Shown here one piece after another: positions 16,570-23,326 of a stretch of DNA of 41,302 nucleotides. The stretch is from Candidatus Magasanikiibacteriota bacterium (GTDB taxonomy: Bacteria; Patescibacteriota; Patescibacteriia; Magasanikbacterales; UBA922). Each line of letters begins with the position of its first letter. The first letter of the stretch is position 1. The notes beneath the pieces were generated by a model. It was given only the letters and a program-made list of their open reading frames with translations, ran no database searches and was not told where the DNA came from. The DNA is taken from the NCBI GenBank assembly GCA_018650645.1, contig JABIFP010000008.1:1-41302 (forward strand), written 5' to 3'. The position numbers were made by a program, and so were the translations under genes.

Positions 16570-17109
16570 ATGAGCAAGCGCATCAGCGCGGCGGCCATGG
16601 TTCACATCGAGAACGAGCTCGGACCGCAGGGGGCGCAGGCCCTCTTCGATCCGGCCAACGTGACCGTCCTCCGGATGGTCGCGGACAACCTCCTCATGTT
16701 AGCGCAGGGGCAGGTTGAGACAATGTTCGAGATCGATGGGGAGGAGTTTGAGATCGTCACCGCCCTGTTCTCTGGTGAGTTCAGCGTTTCGGGGCGTACC
16801 ATCATCGAGCGTATGCGTGAGCATGAAGGCAAGATGACCAAGGTGCTCGTGACCTGGCTCCGTGACCGTGGGGACCAGATCCCCCTGTCGTTTCGACGGT
16901 TCTCGCTGGTTCTGCCTGGGCTGAAGGGTCAGGATGTGAGTGAGCCTGCTTTCTGGGATGACTACGTTTTCCTCGCCTTCAGTCGGGGCCGGTGGGGTTT
17001 TCACCCCTTCTGCGTCAACGTGTCGAATCACCAGAAGGATGATCGGCTCGTGGACCCCGACAGCGGCTACGGCCACGACATGGTCTTCCTGGTCCACAAC
17101 CCCGAGTAA
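16570..17109 (+). CDS. GC-rich ORFan protein (cassette-like gene)
   Basis: A 179-aa soluble-looking protein of no family I recognise. The ATG at 16570 is chosen because an AAAGGGAAG ribosome site precedes it and the coding signal starts there; the open frame extends upstream only through the leader. Third codon positions are mostly G or C (for example 23 of 25 codons near 16620-16695), unlike the AT-ending codons of all neighbouring core genes. No signal peptide or membrane segment is visible. The N-terminal half looks helical and the C-terminal half is rich in aromatics (WGFHPFCVNVSNHQ). It is monocistronic, with its own consensus promoter, a structured leader and two downstream terminators. 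It is probably acquired laterally. Confidence 0.75.
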   Translation: MSKRISAAAMVHIENELGPQGAQALFDPANVTVLRMVADNLLMLAQGQVETMFEIDGEEFEIVTALFSGEFSVSGRTIIERMREHEGKMTKVLVTWLRDRGDQIPLSFRRFSLVLPGLKGQDVSEPAFWDDYVFLAFSRGRWGFHPFCVNVSNHQKDDRLVDPDSGYGHDMVFLVHNPE

Positions 17110-17181
17110 TCGCCTAGGCCCATCCGGGCCAATGTATCGTTCATGACACGGTCATGACCGATCTGAGAGGCGAATTTCAAT

Positions 17182-17243
17182 CACCCCGCAATGGCTAGTC
17201 CGTGCGGGGTGTTTCTGTTTTGCACCATAGGGTGCATTTTTTT
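17182..17243 (+). terminator. Tandem intrinsic terminators after the GC-rich gene
   Basis: The first hairpin is CACCCCGCA (17182-17190) with TGCGGGGTG (17203-17211) and a T-rich tail. The second, immediately after, is TGCACC-ATAG-GGTGCA (17221-17236) followed by T7. Together they isolate the unit from the convergent gene. Confidence 0.85.
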
Positions 17244-17247
17244 ATAC

Positions 17248-17285
17248 AAAAAAAAGAGCCACATCTTCCCTCAGTCGATGCGGCT
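17248..17285 (-). terminator. Intrinsic terminator of the minus-strand GC-rich gene
   Basis: On the minus strand, AGCCGCATC (17277-17285) pairs with GATGTGGCT (17257-17265), with one G-U pair, followed by a C and a T8 tract. It faces the plus-strand terminators. Confidence 0.8.
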
Positions 17286-17310
17286 GCCTGGAACGCCAGG
17301 CGCGGTGTTG

Positions 17311-17634
17311 TCAGGCCGGTGTGCGGCCGACGGTCAGGAAGATCAAGTTCTCATGGGGCCGCTGCTCCGTGATCTTCAGATCGTAGGCCTTGGCCCACTC
17401 CTGCGCTGCCTGCACGAACTCGCTTGTTTGGTTCGGATCGAACCAATCGGCTGCGGCCAGCGTGAGGGTGACACGCGCGGTCGGCGGCATTCCCGCGTAG
17501 ATGCGCACCTTTGTTTGCAGACGGGACGGGTCCAGGACGATGTGGTAGCCGGGATGCAGTTCCTTGCTTCCCATCTTCTCCTTGAACCTTTCCCCGAGTG
17601 ATTTGCGATGACTGGTATGCGTCGTTCGGCTCAT
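17311..17634 (-). CDS. GC-rich ORFan protein (cassette-like gene)
   Basis: A 107-aa protein of unknown family. The ATG at 17634 is chosen because a GGGAGGG Shine-Dalgarno lies about six bases upstream and a full promoter lies just beyond; the longer open frame would cross that promoter. The N-terminus is basic (HTSHRKSLGERFKEKMG). The rest alternates hydrophobic strands (ARVTLTLAAADW, LIFLTVGR) with a helix (SEFVQAAQEWAKAYDLKI), suggesting a small alpha/beta fold. No signal peptide or membrane segment is seen. Codons are GC-ending, as in the convergent gene at 16570. It has its own promoter and terminator. No function can be assigned. Confidence 0.72.
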   Translation of the reverse strand: MSRTTHTSHRKSLGERFKEKMGSKELHPGYHIVLDPSRLQTKVRIYAGMPPTARVTLTLAAADWFDPNQTSEFVQAAQEWAKAYDLKITEQRPHENLIFLTVGRTPA

Positions 17635-17659
17635 TCTATCCCTCCCTTGTCTGGCACTA

Positions 17660-17688
17660 GTTGTACCAGATATTTTTTTTTTCGTCAA
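17660..17688 (-). promoter_or_regulatory. Sigma-70 promoter of the minus-strand GC-rich gene
   Basis: On the minus strand, TTGACG (17683-17688), a 17-bp A-rich spacer and TACAAC (17660-17665). The -10 is the same as that of the lipoprotein unit at 23269. Confidence 0.75.
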
Positions 17689-17739
17689 TATCAAAGCGTA
17701 AATGTGGATAACATTTCCTATATTCCTTGCCACTACAAC

Positions 17740-17779
17740 TATAGTGGAGTAAAATGGAGATAAGTGGGGAAACGTGGGG
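17740..17779 (+). promoter_or_regulatory. mraZ promoter with MraZ operator boxes
   Basis: Four tandem boxes with a 10-bp period lie just upstream of mraZ: GTGGAG (17744), ATGGAG (17754), GTGGGG (17764) and GTGGGG (17774). Direct repeats of this kind, one per helical turn, are known MraZ binding sites. TATAGT (17740-17745) is a possible -10, so the boxes cover the predicted start of transcription and MraZ would repress its own operon. Confidence 0.82.
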
Positions 17780-17826
17780 AATTTGAGTGCTATGCTTGTC
17801 AACTCAAACCTCATAAACGCTTATCT

Positions 17827-18258
17827 ATGTTTATTGGCGAATACACCCACAACCTTGACGAAAAGGGACGCATCGCTGTACCCAAAAAGTTTCGTACCGC
17901 TCTTGCAAAAGGCGCAGTCGTAACCCGAGGGCTCGATGATTGTCTCTTTTTGTACACAAAGGGTGAGTGGAAGGTACTTGCTGAAAAATTAGCGAACCTC
18001 CCATTCTCGCAGGCTAACACGCGTGCATTTGCGCGCTTGATGCTCGCTGGGGCAATGGAAGTTGCACCAGACAAACAAGGAAGAATTATGCTTCCAGAGT
18101 ACCTGCGTGAATATGCCGGGCTTTCAAAGGAGATTACCGTGGCAGGTCTATACAACCGTCTCGAACTTTGGAGTCAGTCAAAATGGAAAGCGTACACAAA
18201 GAAAACACAAGCAGCGCGCAATGAAATCGCGGAGCAGCTTGGGGAGCTTGGTATATAG
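17827..18258 (+). CDS. mraZ: Transcriptional regulator MraZ
   Basis: A 143-aa protein with the family start MFIGEYTHNLDEKGRIAVP. It has two SpoVT/AbrB-like halves, each with the signature DxKGR: LDEKGRIAVPKKFR near the N-terminus and PDKQGRIMLPEYLR in the second half. MraZ forms ring-shaped oligomers that bind tandem repeats upstream of its own gene and control the division and cell wall cluster. The four boxes at 17744-17779 fit this exactly. The ATG at 17827 gives the canonical N-terminus; the longer frame from 17764 would run through the operator. rsmH follows after three bases. Confidence 0.97.
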   Translation: MFIGEYTHNLDEKGRIAVPKKFRTALAKGAVVTRGLDDCLFLYTKGEWKVLAEKLANLPFSQANTRAFARLMLAGAMEVAPDKQGRIMLPEYLREYAGLSKEITVAGLYNRLELWSQSKWKAYTKKTQAARNEIAEQLGELGI

Positions 18259-18261
18259 CCT

Positions 18262-19173
18262 ATGCGACATATTCCAGTATTACTAAGCGAGACGATAGAA
18301 GGACTCGATCTTCATGAGGGCGATATTGTTGTTGACTGCACGCTTGGCGATGCCGGTCATGCAGAACAAATCATGGAGCTGATTGCTCCAACGGGCAAAC
18401 TCATCGGGATTGATGCAGATGCGGAAGCGCTATTACGCGCAAAGCAGTTTCTGTATCGATTTGGTGAGCATGCAACATTTGTGAAAGATAATTTTAGTAA
18501 TCTTTCATCAATTACCCATGCAGAGGGGGTGCACGGCAAAGTACATGCCATTCTTGCTGACCTTGGTTGGTCAACACCACAATTTGCAGAACGCGGCAGA
18601 GGGTTTAGTTTTCATAATGAAGACGAACTTTTAGACATGCGATACGGAAGTGGAGCAATTGCTCCGGCACATGAGCTGCTCGATGAAATGTCTGAGTCGC
18701 AGCTTACAGAAATCTTTCAAGAATATGCCGACGAATCGCTTGCAAGTAATATTGCTTACGCGATTGTGCAGCATAGAAAGAAAGCACACATTCGCACGGT
18801 TGGAGATTTGGTAGAAATTGTACTGCAGACATACAGAGAAAAATTAGGGACAGAGAAGCGAGTACCGTGGGTTGGGGGTAATCACCCGGCAACCAAAGTA
18901 TTTCAAGCACTCAGAATTGCCGTGAATGATGAATATGGCGTTATAAAATCATTTATTCCAGAAGCAATAGAGGCGTTAGCGCCCGGAGGGATACTGGCAA
19001 TCATAACGTTTCATTCCGGAGAAGATCGAATAGTCAAACATATGTTTAAAAAGGCTGCGAGCCTTGGACAGATACAATTGGTACAAAGAAAACCTATTGT
19101 CTGCTCTGAAGAAGAAGCAAAAGAAAATCCACCATCAAGAAGTGCAAAGCTTCGACTGGTAAAAAAAATATGA
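18262..19173 (+). CDS. rsmH: 16S rRNA m4C1402 methyltransferase
   Basis: A 303-aa RsmH/MraW, the usual length. It methylates N4 of C1402 of 16S rRNA using S-adenosylmethionine. The family start HIPVLLSETIEGL is followed by the SAM site DCTLGDAGHAE, which reads GDAG instead of the more common GGGG. ILADLGWSTPQ and the later FQALRIAVNDE, ALAPGGILAIITFHSGEDRIVK and C-terminal PSRSAKLR are all conserved. It overlaps the next gene by four bases (ATGA), so translation is coupled. Confidence 0.97.
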   Translation: MRHIPVLLSETIEGLDLHEGDIVVDCTLGDAGHAEQIMELIAPTGKLIGIDADAEALLRAKQFLYRFGEHATFVKDNFSNLSSITHAEGVHGKVHAILADLGWSTPQFAERGRGFSFHNEDELLDMRYGSGAIAPAHELLDEMSESQLTEIFQEYADESLASNIAYAIVQHRKKAHIRTVGDLVEIVLQTYREKLGTEKRVPWVGGNHPATKVFQALRIAVNDEYGVIKSFIPEAIEALAPGGILAIITFHSGEDRIVKHMFKKAASLGQIQLVQRKPIVCSEEEAKENPPSRSAKLRLVKKI

Positions 19174-19511
19174 AACAAAAACAATACAAAAAAAGTTTTA
19201 AAGAAAAACGAGACGCCGTAAAAGCGCTCTCAAAAAAACGCAGTTTCCGCGTGGGGTTATTAGTGTTTACCATTAGTATGCTTGTGCTTGATGTGTTTCA
19301 AACGTCTGTTGTTTCTGCAACAGGAGATGAGATTTCAGCACTTCAGCAGGAGTCGCGGGAGCTCGGATATCAACATGAGCGCATTGTATATGATATTGCG
19401 CAGCATAGATCAATGCTCGCAGTACAAGAACGACTTACCGGAATGGATTTTGTGGCAGCAGGTGAAAGAGAGTACATACTCCTCAGTGGTAATGCCGTTG
19501 CAAGTAGATAA
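19170..19511 (+). CDS. ftsL: FtsL-like cell division protein
   Basis: A 113-aa bitopic protein. A very basic cytoplasmic tail of about 30 residues (KQKQYKKSFKEKRDAVKAL) is followed by one membrane helix (VGLLVFTISMLVLDVFQ). The periplasmic coiled-coil region includes ISALQQESRELGYQHERIVYDI. FtsL proteins diverge in sequence, so the call rests on topology, size and position after rsmH in the dcw cluster. FtsL works with FtsB and FtsQ to activate septal wall synthesis. The cluster stops here: no ftsI, mraY or mur genes follow, only a terminator. Confidence 0.75.
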   Translation: MKQKQYKKSFKEKRDAVKALSKKRSFRVGLLVFTISMLVLDVFQTSVVSATGDEISALQQESRELGYQHERIVYDIAQHRSMLAVQERLTGMDFVAAGEREYILLSGNAVASR

Positions 19512-19519
19512 AAAAGAAG

Positions 19520-19541
19520 ACTCCCGTGTGGGAGTTTTTTT
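19520..19541 (+). terminator. Intrinsic terminator ending the short dcw operon
   Basis: ACTCCC-GTGT-GGGAGT (19520-19535) followed by a T7 tract. Confidence 0.88.
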
Positions 19542-19548
19542 GTTGGTG

Positions 19549-19557
19549 TGGTAAAAT
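19549..19557 (+). promoter_or_regulatory. Extended -10 promoter of the membrane protein/Clp-like pair
   Basis: TGGTAAAAT ends 10 nt before the ATG at 19568, so the mRNA would be nearly leaderless. Confidence 0.6.
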
Positions 19558-19567
19558 ACATGTATTC

Positions 19568-19945
19568 ATGAATAATTGCATCATGTTCGTCTTGCTACTA
19601 CAAAAAATTTCACTTCGATTATTACTCGATGTAATTCAGTTTCCACTTTGGTGGTATTCCAAAGGGCTTGTGATTGCTGCTCGGCAATTAGGGACGCGTA
19701 TTGCTGGGGCGAGTGCACGACTCGCACCAGGATTATGGCTCAAAAATATATTTGTTCCCATGTTTGGGCAATATAGTTTAGAAGGAAGATTGACGAGTTT
19801 TTTTGTACGCGGAGGAAACGTCATACTTCGATCTATTGGACTATTCTTTGTAACATGTTGGTACGCTCTTTTATTTGTGGTGCAGGTACTGTTGCCACTG
19901 TTTGCTGCATACATGTGTATTCTTTCTTTTAGCGCTCTTGTATGA
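19568..19945 (+). CDS. Small hydrophobic membrane protein, partner of the Clp-like gene
   Basis: A 126-aa protein I cannot place in a family. It has a hydrophobic N-terminus (IMFVLLLQKISLRLLLDVIQ), an amphipathic middle with Arg/Lys and Gly/Ala (LGTRIAGASARLAPGLW), and a long hydrophobic C-terminal segment (SIGLFFVTCWYALLFVVQVL) that probably crosses the membrane as a hairpin. The ATG at 19568 follows a -10 box directly. It overlaps the Clp-like gene by four bases (ATGA), which strongly suggests that the two products act together, perhaps as a membrane anchor or regulatory subunit. That role is inferred only from the overlap. Confidence 0.7.
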   Translation: MNNCIMFVLLLQKISLRLLLDVIQFPLWWYSKGLVIAARQLGTRIAGASARLAPGLWLKNIFVPMFGQYSLEGRLTSFFVRGGNVILRSIGLFFVTCWYALLFVVQVLLPLFAAYMCILSFSALV

Positions 19946-22623
19946 TGTTTGGAAAAAATGCGCAGCTCGATGTTATTACGAGTTCACTGGCTACTCCGTC
20001 AAAAAGAGAGCAACAATTGCAGGCAGGAATAATGAAAGGAAAGCGATTTCACTATTTTGGTGCGCAGCTTTCTAGAATGCCAATCAAATATGAACGCATG
20101 AAACGGGTGGTGGATAAAGTTGAAGTATTTGTTTCTATTGCAGTTGGTTTAGCGCTGGTGCTTGTATTCATGTGGCAGATTATTCAGACAGGTACAGAGC
20201 CGCTATTGTTTACTACACGATTTTGGCTCGGTAGTTCAGCACTCCCTATGTATCTATGGGGTGCGGTATTATGTTTCTGTTTTGCCTATTATCAATTTGT
20301 TTCAAATACACCACATAAAAAAGAAATTCCTGCTGACATTTCAGAGCCCGCTCGCATTGTATCTTTAACAGAAGTGGCTAATGGCCATGCGGGTAGACGA
20401 TTTGATATGTCGCAAACGTGTACGGCATTAGCACTGCACGTTGTAGAAGAAGCATTTTTGATTACAGACAACGTAAATGCAGAGGAGGTACTTCCAACAC
20501 ACATATTTGCGGCACTCTTGCGTGATCAGCGTATTGCAGGTATTTTTGTTCGATTAGGAATTCCTGCTGGGCAGCTCGCCAAAGAGATTGAAAAACATTT
20601 TCCAAAAGGCCTGCAACCGAGCGAACCAAAGATGAGTGCGGATGCGTGGCAAATTATGTTTAACGCATATGAAATTGCAGCACAAGCAGAGCAAGAATAT
20701 GTGCATGTCACAGAATTGCTACTTGCTACTGTGCGGCAGTCTGAATCGATTGGACAAATGTTACAAGATTTAGGAGTCAACAGTCAGAAGCTTACAAATG
20801 TTATTGAATGGGTGCGCATAAGAGAGCGGCTACACATGCAGTATCTGCAAATGAAACAAGCCGCAGGGTCTAGAAACAAACATGGATTAGATAGAGCCAT
20901 GACAGCAGTGGCAACGCCATTTTTGCATCAGTATAGCCAAAACCTGACACAGGCTGCTGCATTGGGGCAGCTCGAGCCTTGTGTTGCAAGAAAAATAGAA
21001 TTAGATGCTATTTTCAGATCGATTGAAAGTGGACAGCACGGTATGTTACTTGTTGGAGACCCGGGAGTAGGAAAAATGAGTCTGATTCAAGGAATCGCAC
21101 AGCGAATGGTAGAAGAACATGTGCCAAAAGAACTAAAAGATAAACAGCTTATTGCGCTTTCAACATCTGCGCTGGTTGCTGGAGTGACCGTAAGTGGCGC
21201 ACAAGAAAGAATTTTGCACATGGTAAAAGAAATGCGCAAGGCAAAAAACATCGTTTTATATATTCATAACATTCATGACTTGGTTGGTTCTGCCGATGCG
21301 GGGCTTGATGTATCAGAGGCGCTTGCAGAATTTATTTCTTCAGGGCAGGTACTTGTTATTGCAACAACAACTCCAGACGCATATGCAAAATATATTAGCC
21401 GAACAGAATTAAGTTCAGTACTCAGTAAGATTGATGTACATGAAATGGATGAGAACCAAGCAATTCAAGTGTTAGAAGCAACGGCTGGACCGCTTGAATA
21501 CAAGCATCATGTATTTTATTCATATGGTGCTATTGAATCTGCCGTTGCACTTGCAACGCGGTTTATGCATGAACAGCAATTGCCAGAGAATGCAATTCGA
21601 TTACTCAGTGAATCAGCAACTGTGGCACGGTCAGCTCGTGGAAATGATACGTTAGTGACCAAACAAGATGTTGCTGCAGTTGCTTCAGAAAAAAGTGGTG
21701 TTCCCGTAGAAAATCTTGGCGCAGATGAATCACAAAAATTATTACAGTTAGAAGAAGAAATGCATAAGCGTGTTGTTGGTCAAGATGAGGCAGTGGGTGT
21801 TGTTTCTGCAGCATTACGGCGTGCGCGGGCAGAAATTCGATCGCTGAATAGACCCATTGCAAATTTCTTATTCTTGGGTTCAACAGGTGTTGGAAAAACA
21901 GAGCTCGCTAAAACAATTGCAGAAGTGTATTTTGGTGGGGAGCAGGCAATGATTAGAATTGATATGAGTGAATACAAAGATGCTACCGCGGTGTATCGGC
22001 TAATTGGACAGGCGGGGCAACAGGGAACAGGGCAGCTTGCAGAAGCCGTTCGGCAGCAACCATTTTCTCTTGTACTGTTAGATGAAATTGAAAAAGCAGA
22101 CCCTTCAATACTCGATTTGTTTTTGCAAATATTTGATGACGGAAGAATGACTGATAGTACTGGGCGAGTTGTTGATTTTACCAACACAATCATCATTGCA
22201 ACAAGTAATGCAGGAACAGCGCGTGTGCAGCAGGGAATAACAGCTGGACAATCACATGAACAAATTAAAGAGACACTTTTGAAAGAAGAGTTGAAACAGT
22301 ATTTCCGCCCAGAATTTATTAATCGATTTGATGGGGTAGTCGTATTTACTCCGCTCGATAGAGATGACATTAAGCACATTGCGCATAATATGCTGAAGCG
22401 TGTTGCTTCTGACGTAGAAAAGAAAGGAATTACGCTTGATGTGAATGAGGATGGATTAGAGTTACTAGCACAAGCAGGATTTGATCCAGAATATGGTGCT
22501 CGGCCAATGCGTAGAGCTATTCAAGATCATGTAGAAAATGCACTTGCTGATATGATTTTGAAAGGCGAGTTGAAGCAGCAAGATACGGTAGTATTTGGTG
22601 GAGAAGGATTGGTGAAACAATAA
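19942..22623 (+). CDS. Membrane-anchored ClpC/ClpB-like AAA+ protein with a degenerate first ATPase domain
   Basis: An 893-aa protein. Two membrane segments (about 62-81 and 100-120) precede a Clp N-type repeat region (about 155-290). AAA1 keeps Walker A (GDPGVGKM, 372-379), but Walker B reads IVLYIHNIHDL, so the catalytic Asp-Glu is His-Asn, and the usual ERRF arginine fingers are absent (SSVLSKI). AAA2 has an intact Walker A (GSTGVGKT, 646-653) and Walker B (VLLDEIEKA). The substrate-gripping tyrosines are missing in both pore loops: AAA1 has VTVSG where KYRG is normal, and AAA2 has GQAGQQGTG where GYVGY is normal. I see no ClpP-binding IGF-type loop. It is probably ATP-driven through AAA2 only, with a non-standard role at the membrane. 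Confidence 0.85.
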   Translation: MMFGKNAQLDVITSSLATPSKREQQLQAGIMKGKRFHYFGAQLSRMPIKYERMKRVVDKVEVFVSIAVGLALVLVFMWQIIQTGTEPLLFTTRFWLGSSALPMYLWGAVLCFCFAYYQFVSNTPHKKEIPADISEPARIVSLTEVANGHAGRRFDMSQTCTALALHVVEEAFLITDNVNAEEVLPTHIFAALLRDQRIAGIFVRLGIPAGQLAKEIEKHFPKGLQPSEPKMSADAWQIMFNAYEIAAQAEQEYVHVTELLLATVRQSESIGQMLQDLGVNSQKLTNVIEWVRIRERLHMQYLQMKQAAGSRNKHGLDRAMTAVATPFLHQYSQNLTQAAALGQLEPCVARKIELDAIFRSIESGQHGMLLVGDPGVGKMSLIQGIAQRMVEEHVPKELKDKQLIALSTSALVAGVTVSGAQERILHMVKEMRKAKNIVLYIHNIHDLVGSADAGLDVSEALAEFISSGQVLVIATTTPDAYAKYISRTELSSVLSKIDVHEMDENQAIQVLEATAGPLEYKHHVFYSYGAIESAVALATRFMHEQQLPENAIRLLSESATVARSARGNDTLVTKQDVAAVASEKSGVPVENLGADESQKLLQLEEEMHKRVVGQDEAVGVVSAALRRARAEIRSLNRPIANFLFLGSTGVGKTELAKTIAEVYFGGEQAMIRIDMSEYKDATAVYRLIGQAGQQGTGQLAEAVRQQPFSLVLLDEIEKADPSILDLFLQIFDDGRMTDSTGRVVDFTNTIIIATSNAGTARVQQGITAGQSHEQIKETLLKEELKQYFRPEFINRFDGVVVFTPLDRDDIKHIAHNMLKRVASDVEKKGITLDVNEDGLELLAQAGFDPEYGARPMRRAIQDHVENALADMILKGELKQQDTVVFGGEGLVKQ

Positions 22624-22630
22624 TTTGCGT

Positions 22631-22657
22631 AAAAAAATAAGCCCGCCGAAGCGGGCT
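22631..22657 (-). terminator. Intrinsic terminator of the lipoprotein unit
   Basis: On the minus strand, AGCCCGC-TTCG-GCGGGCT (22640-22657) is followed by TATTTTTTT. It has a UUCG-type tetraloop. It lies just after the stop of the convergent Clp-like gene. Confidence 0.88.
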
Positions 22658-22686
22658 GTTGACGTTTCGGCCGGGTGGCCAGGGCG

Positions 22687-23226
22687 TCAGTCCTCTTCCT
22701 CCGCGGGCGGGCACTCGCTGTGGAGCACCGCGGGGCCGCCGTGCTCCTCGGTCAGGTGGGCGTTGGAGCAGAAGCTTCTGTCCGGGAACAGGTCTTCCTC
22801 GTAGTCCTCCGAGCACGCCTCGAAGTTCTCGACCGGAACGCACCGAGCCACCTCAATGCGGTCGAGGTAATGGTAGAGGTTCGCGTCCTGCTGCACGCCG
22901 TGAGGAACGGGCGGGTCGATGCGCTTACCGGTGCAGTAGGTGCAGGTGAGACATGCGTAGGTGTCCTGATCTTTGCTCAGGTACCAGTTGTTGCCGTCAC
23001 AGACCGCGATTCGGCCGCTGTCCGCGCACACGCGCAGGGTCTGGCCTTCATCGATCACGTTGGTGCCGTGCAGCAGGTGGTGCAATCGCCACTCCGTGTG
23101 GACCTCGCGGCAGTTCTCACCCACAAGGGGGAGCTCAGTCGCATCAGCCACACCAGCATCCAGTGCCAGAGGCGCGGGCTCGCAAGCCAGCAGCACAAGT
23201 GGCAAAAGCCACAACAAATATTTCAC
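22687..23226 (-). CDS. GC-rich, Cys-rich predicted lipoprotein (cassette-like gene)
   Basis: A 179-aa secreted protein of unknown family. A GTG start at 23226 is preceded by AAGGAGAG; the longer frame lacks such a site. The signal peptide is KYLLWLLPLVLLAC, with an LLAC lipobox and Cys15 as the lipidated residue, a likely substrate of the Lgt encoded at 13469. The mature part starts with a low-complexity EPAPLALDAGVADAT spacer, then carries ten more cysteines, including CLTCTYC. This suggests a disulfide-stabilised or metal-binding domain. It ends in an acidic tail. Codons are strongly GC-ending, unlike the flanking genes. The spacer style is reminiscent of high-GC predatory or myxobacterial lipoproteins; that origin is only a guess. 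Confidence 0.75.
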   Translation of the reverse strand: MKYLLWLLPLVLLACEPAPLALDAGVADATELPLVGENCREVHTEWRLHHLLHGTNVIDEGQTLRVCADSGRIAVCDGNNWYLSKDQDTYACLTCTYCTGKRIDPPVPHGVQQDANLYHYLDRIEVARCVPVENFEACSEDYEEDLFPDRSFCSNAHLTEEHGGPAVLHSECPPAEEED

Positions 23227-23268
23227 TGATCTCTCCTTGCAACAGGGCACTTGGCCCATTCATGTATT

Positions 23269-23297
23269 GTTGTATCAGAAAAGATGCACTTTGTCAA
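23269..23297 (-). promoter_or_regulatory. Promoter of the lipoprotein gene
   Basis: On the minus strand, TTGACA (23292-23297), 17 bp, TACAAC (23269-23274). The -35 overlaps, on the opposite strand, the -35-like TTGTCA of the divergent glycosyltransferase gene. Confidence 0.78.
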
Positions 23298-23318
23298 CGG
23301 GCATTGCCATGCTACAAT
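23291..23318 (+). promoter_or_regulatory. Promoter of the WecA/TagO-like gene
   Basis: TTGTCA (23291-23296), 16 bp, then the extended -10 TGCTACAAT (23310-23318). The -10 ends 8 nt before the ATG, so the mRNA would be leaderless or nearly so. Confidence 0.65.
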
Positions 23319-23326
23319 ACGCGCAT

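Noticed and set aside
16399-17769. A 12-bp direct repeat (AGATAAGTGGGG at 16399-16410 and 17758-17769) flanking the two larger GC-rich units, as a possible insertion-site duplication
   Set aside because: The right copy is part of the periodic MraZ boxes and so is explained by regulation. The left copy lies inside the cassette block and leaves out the first two units. No transposase or terminal inverted repeats were seen.
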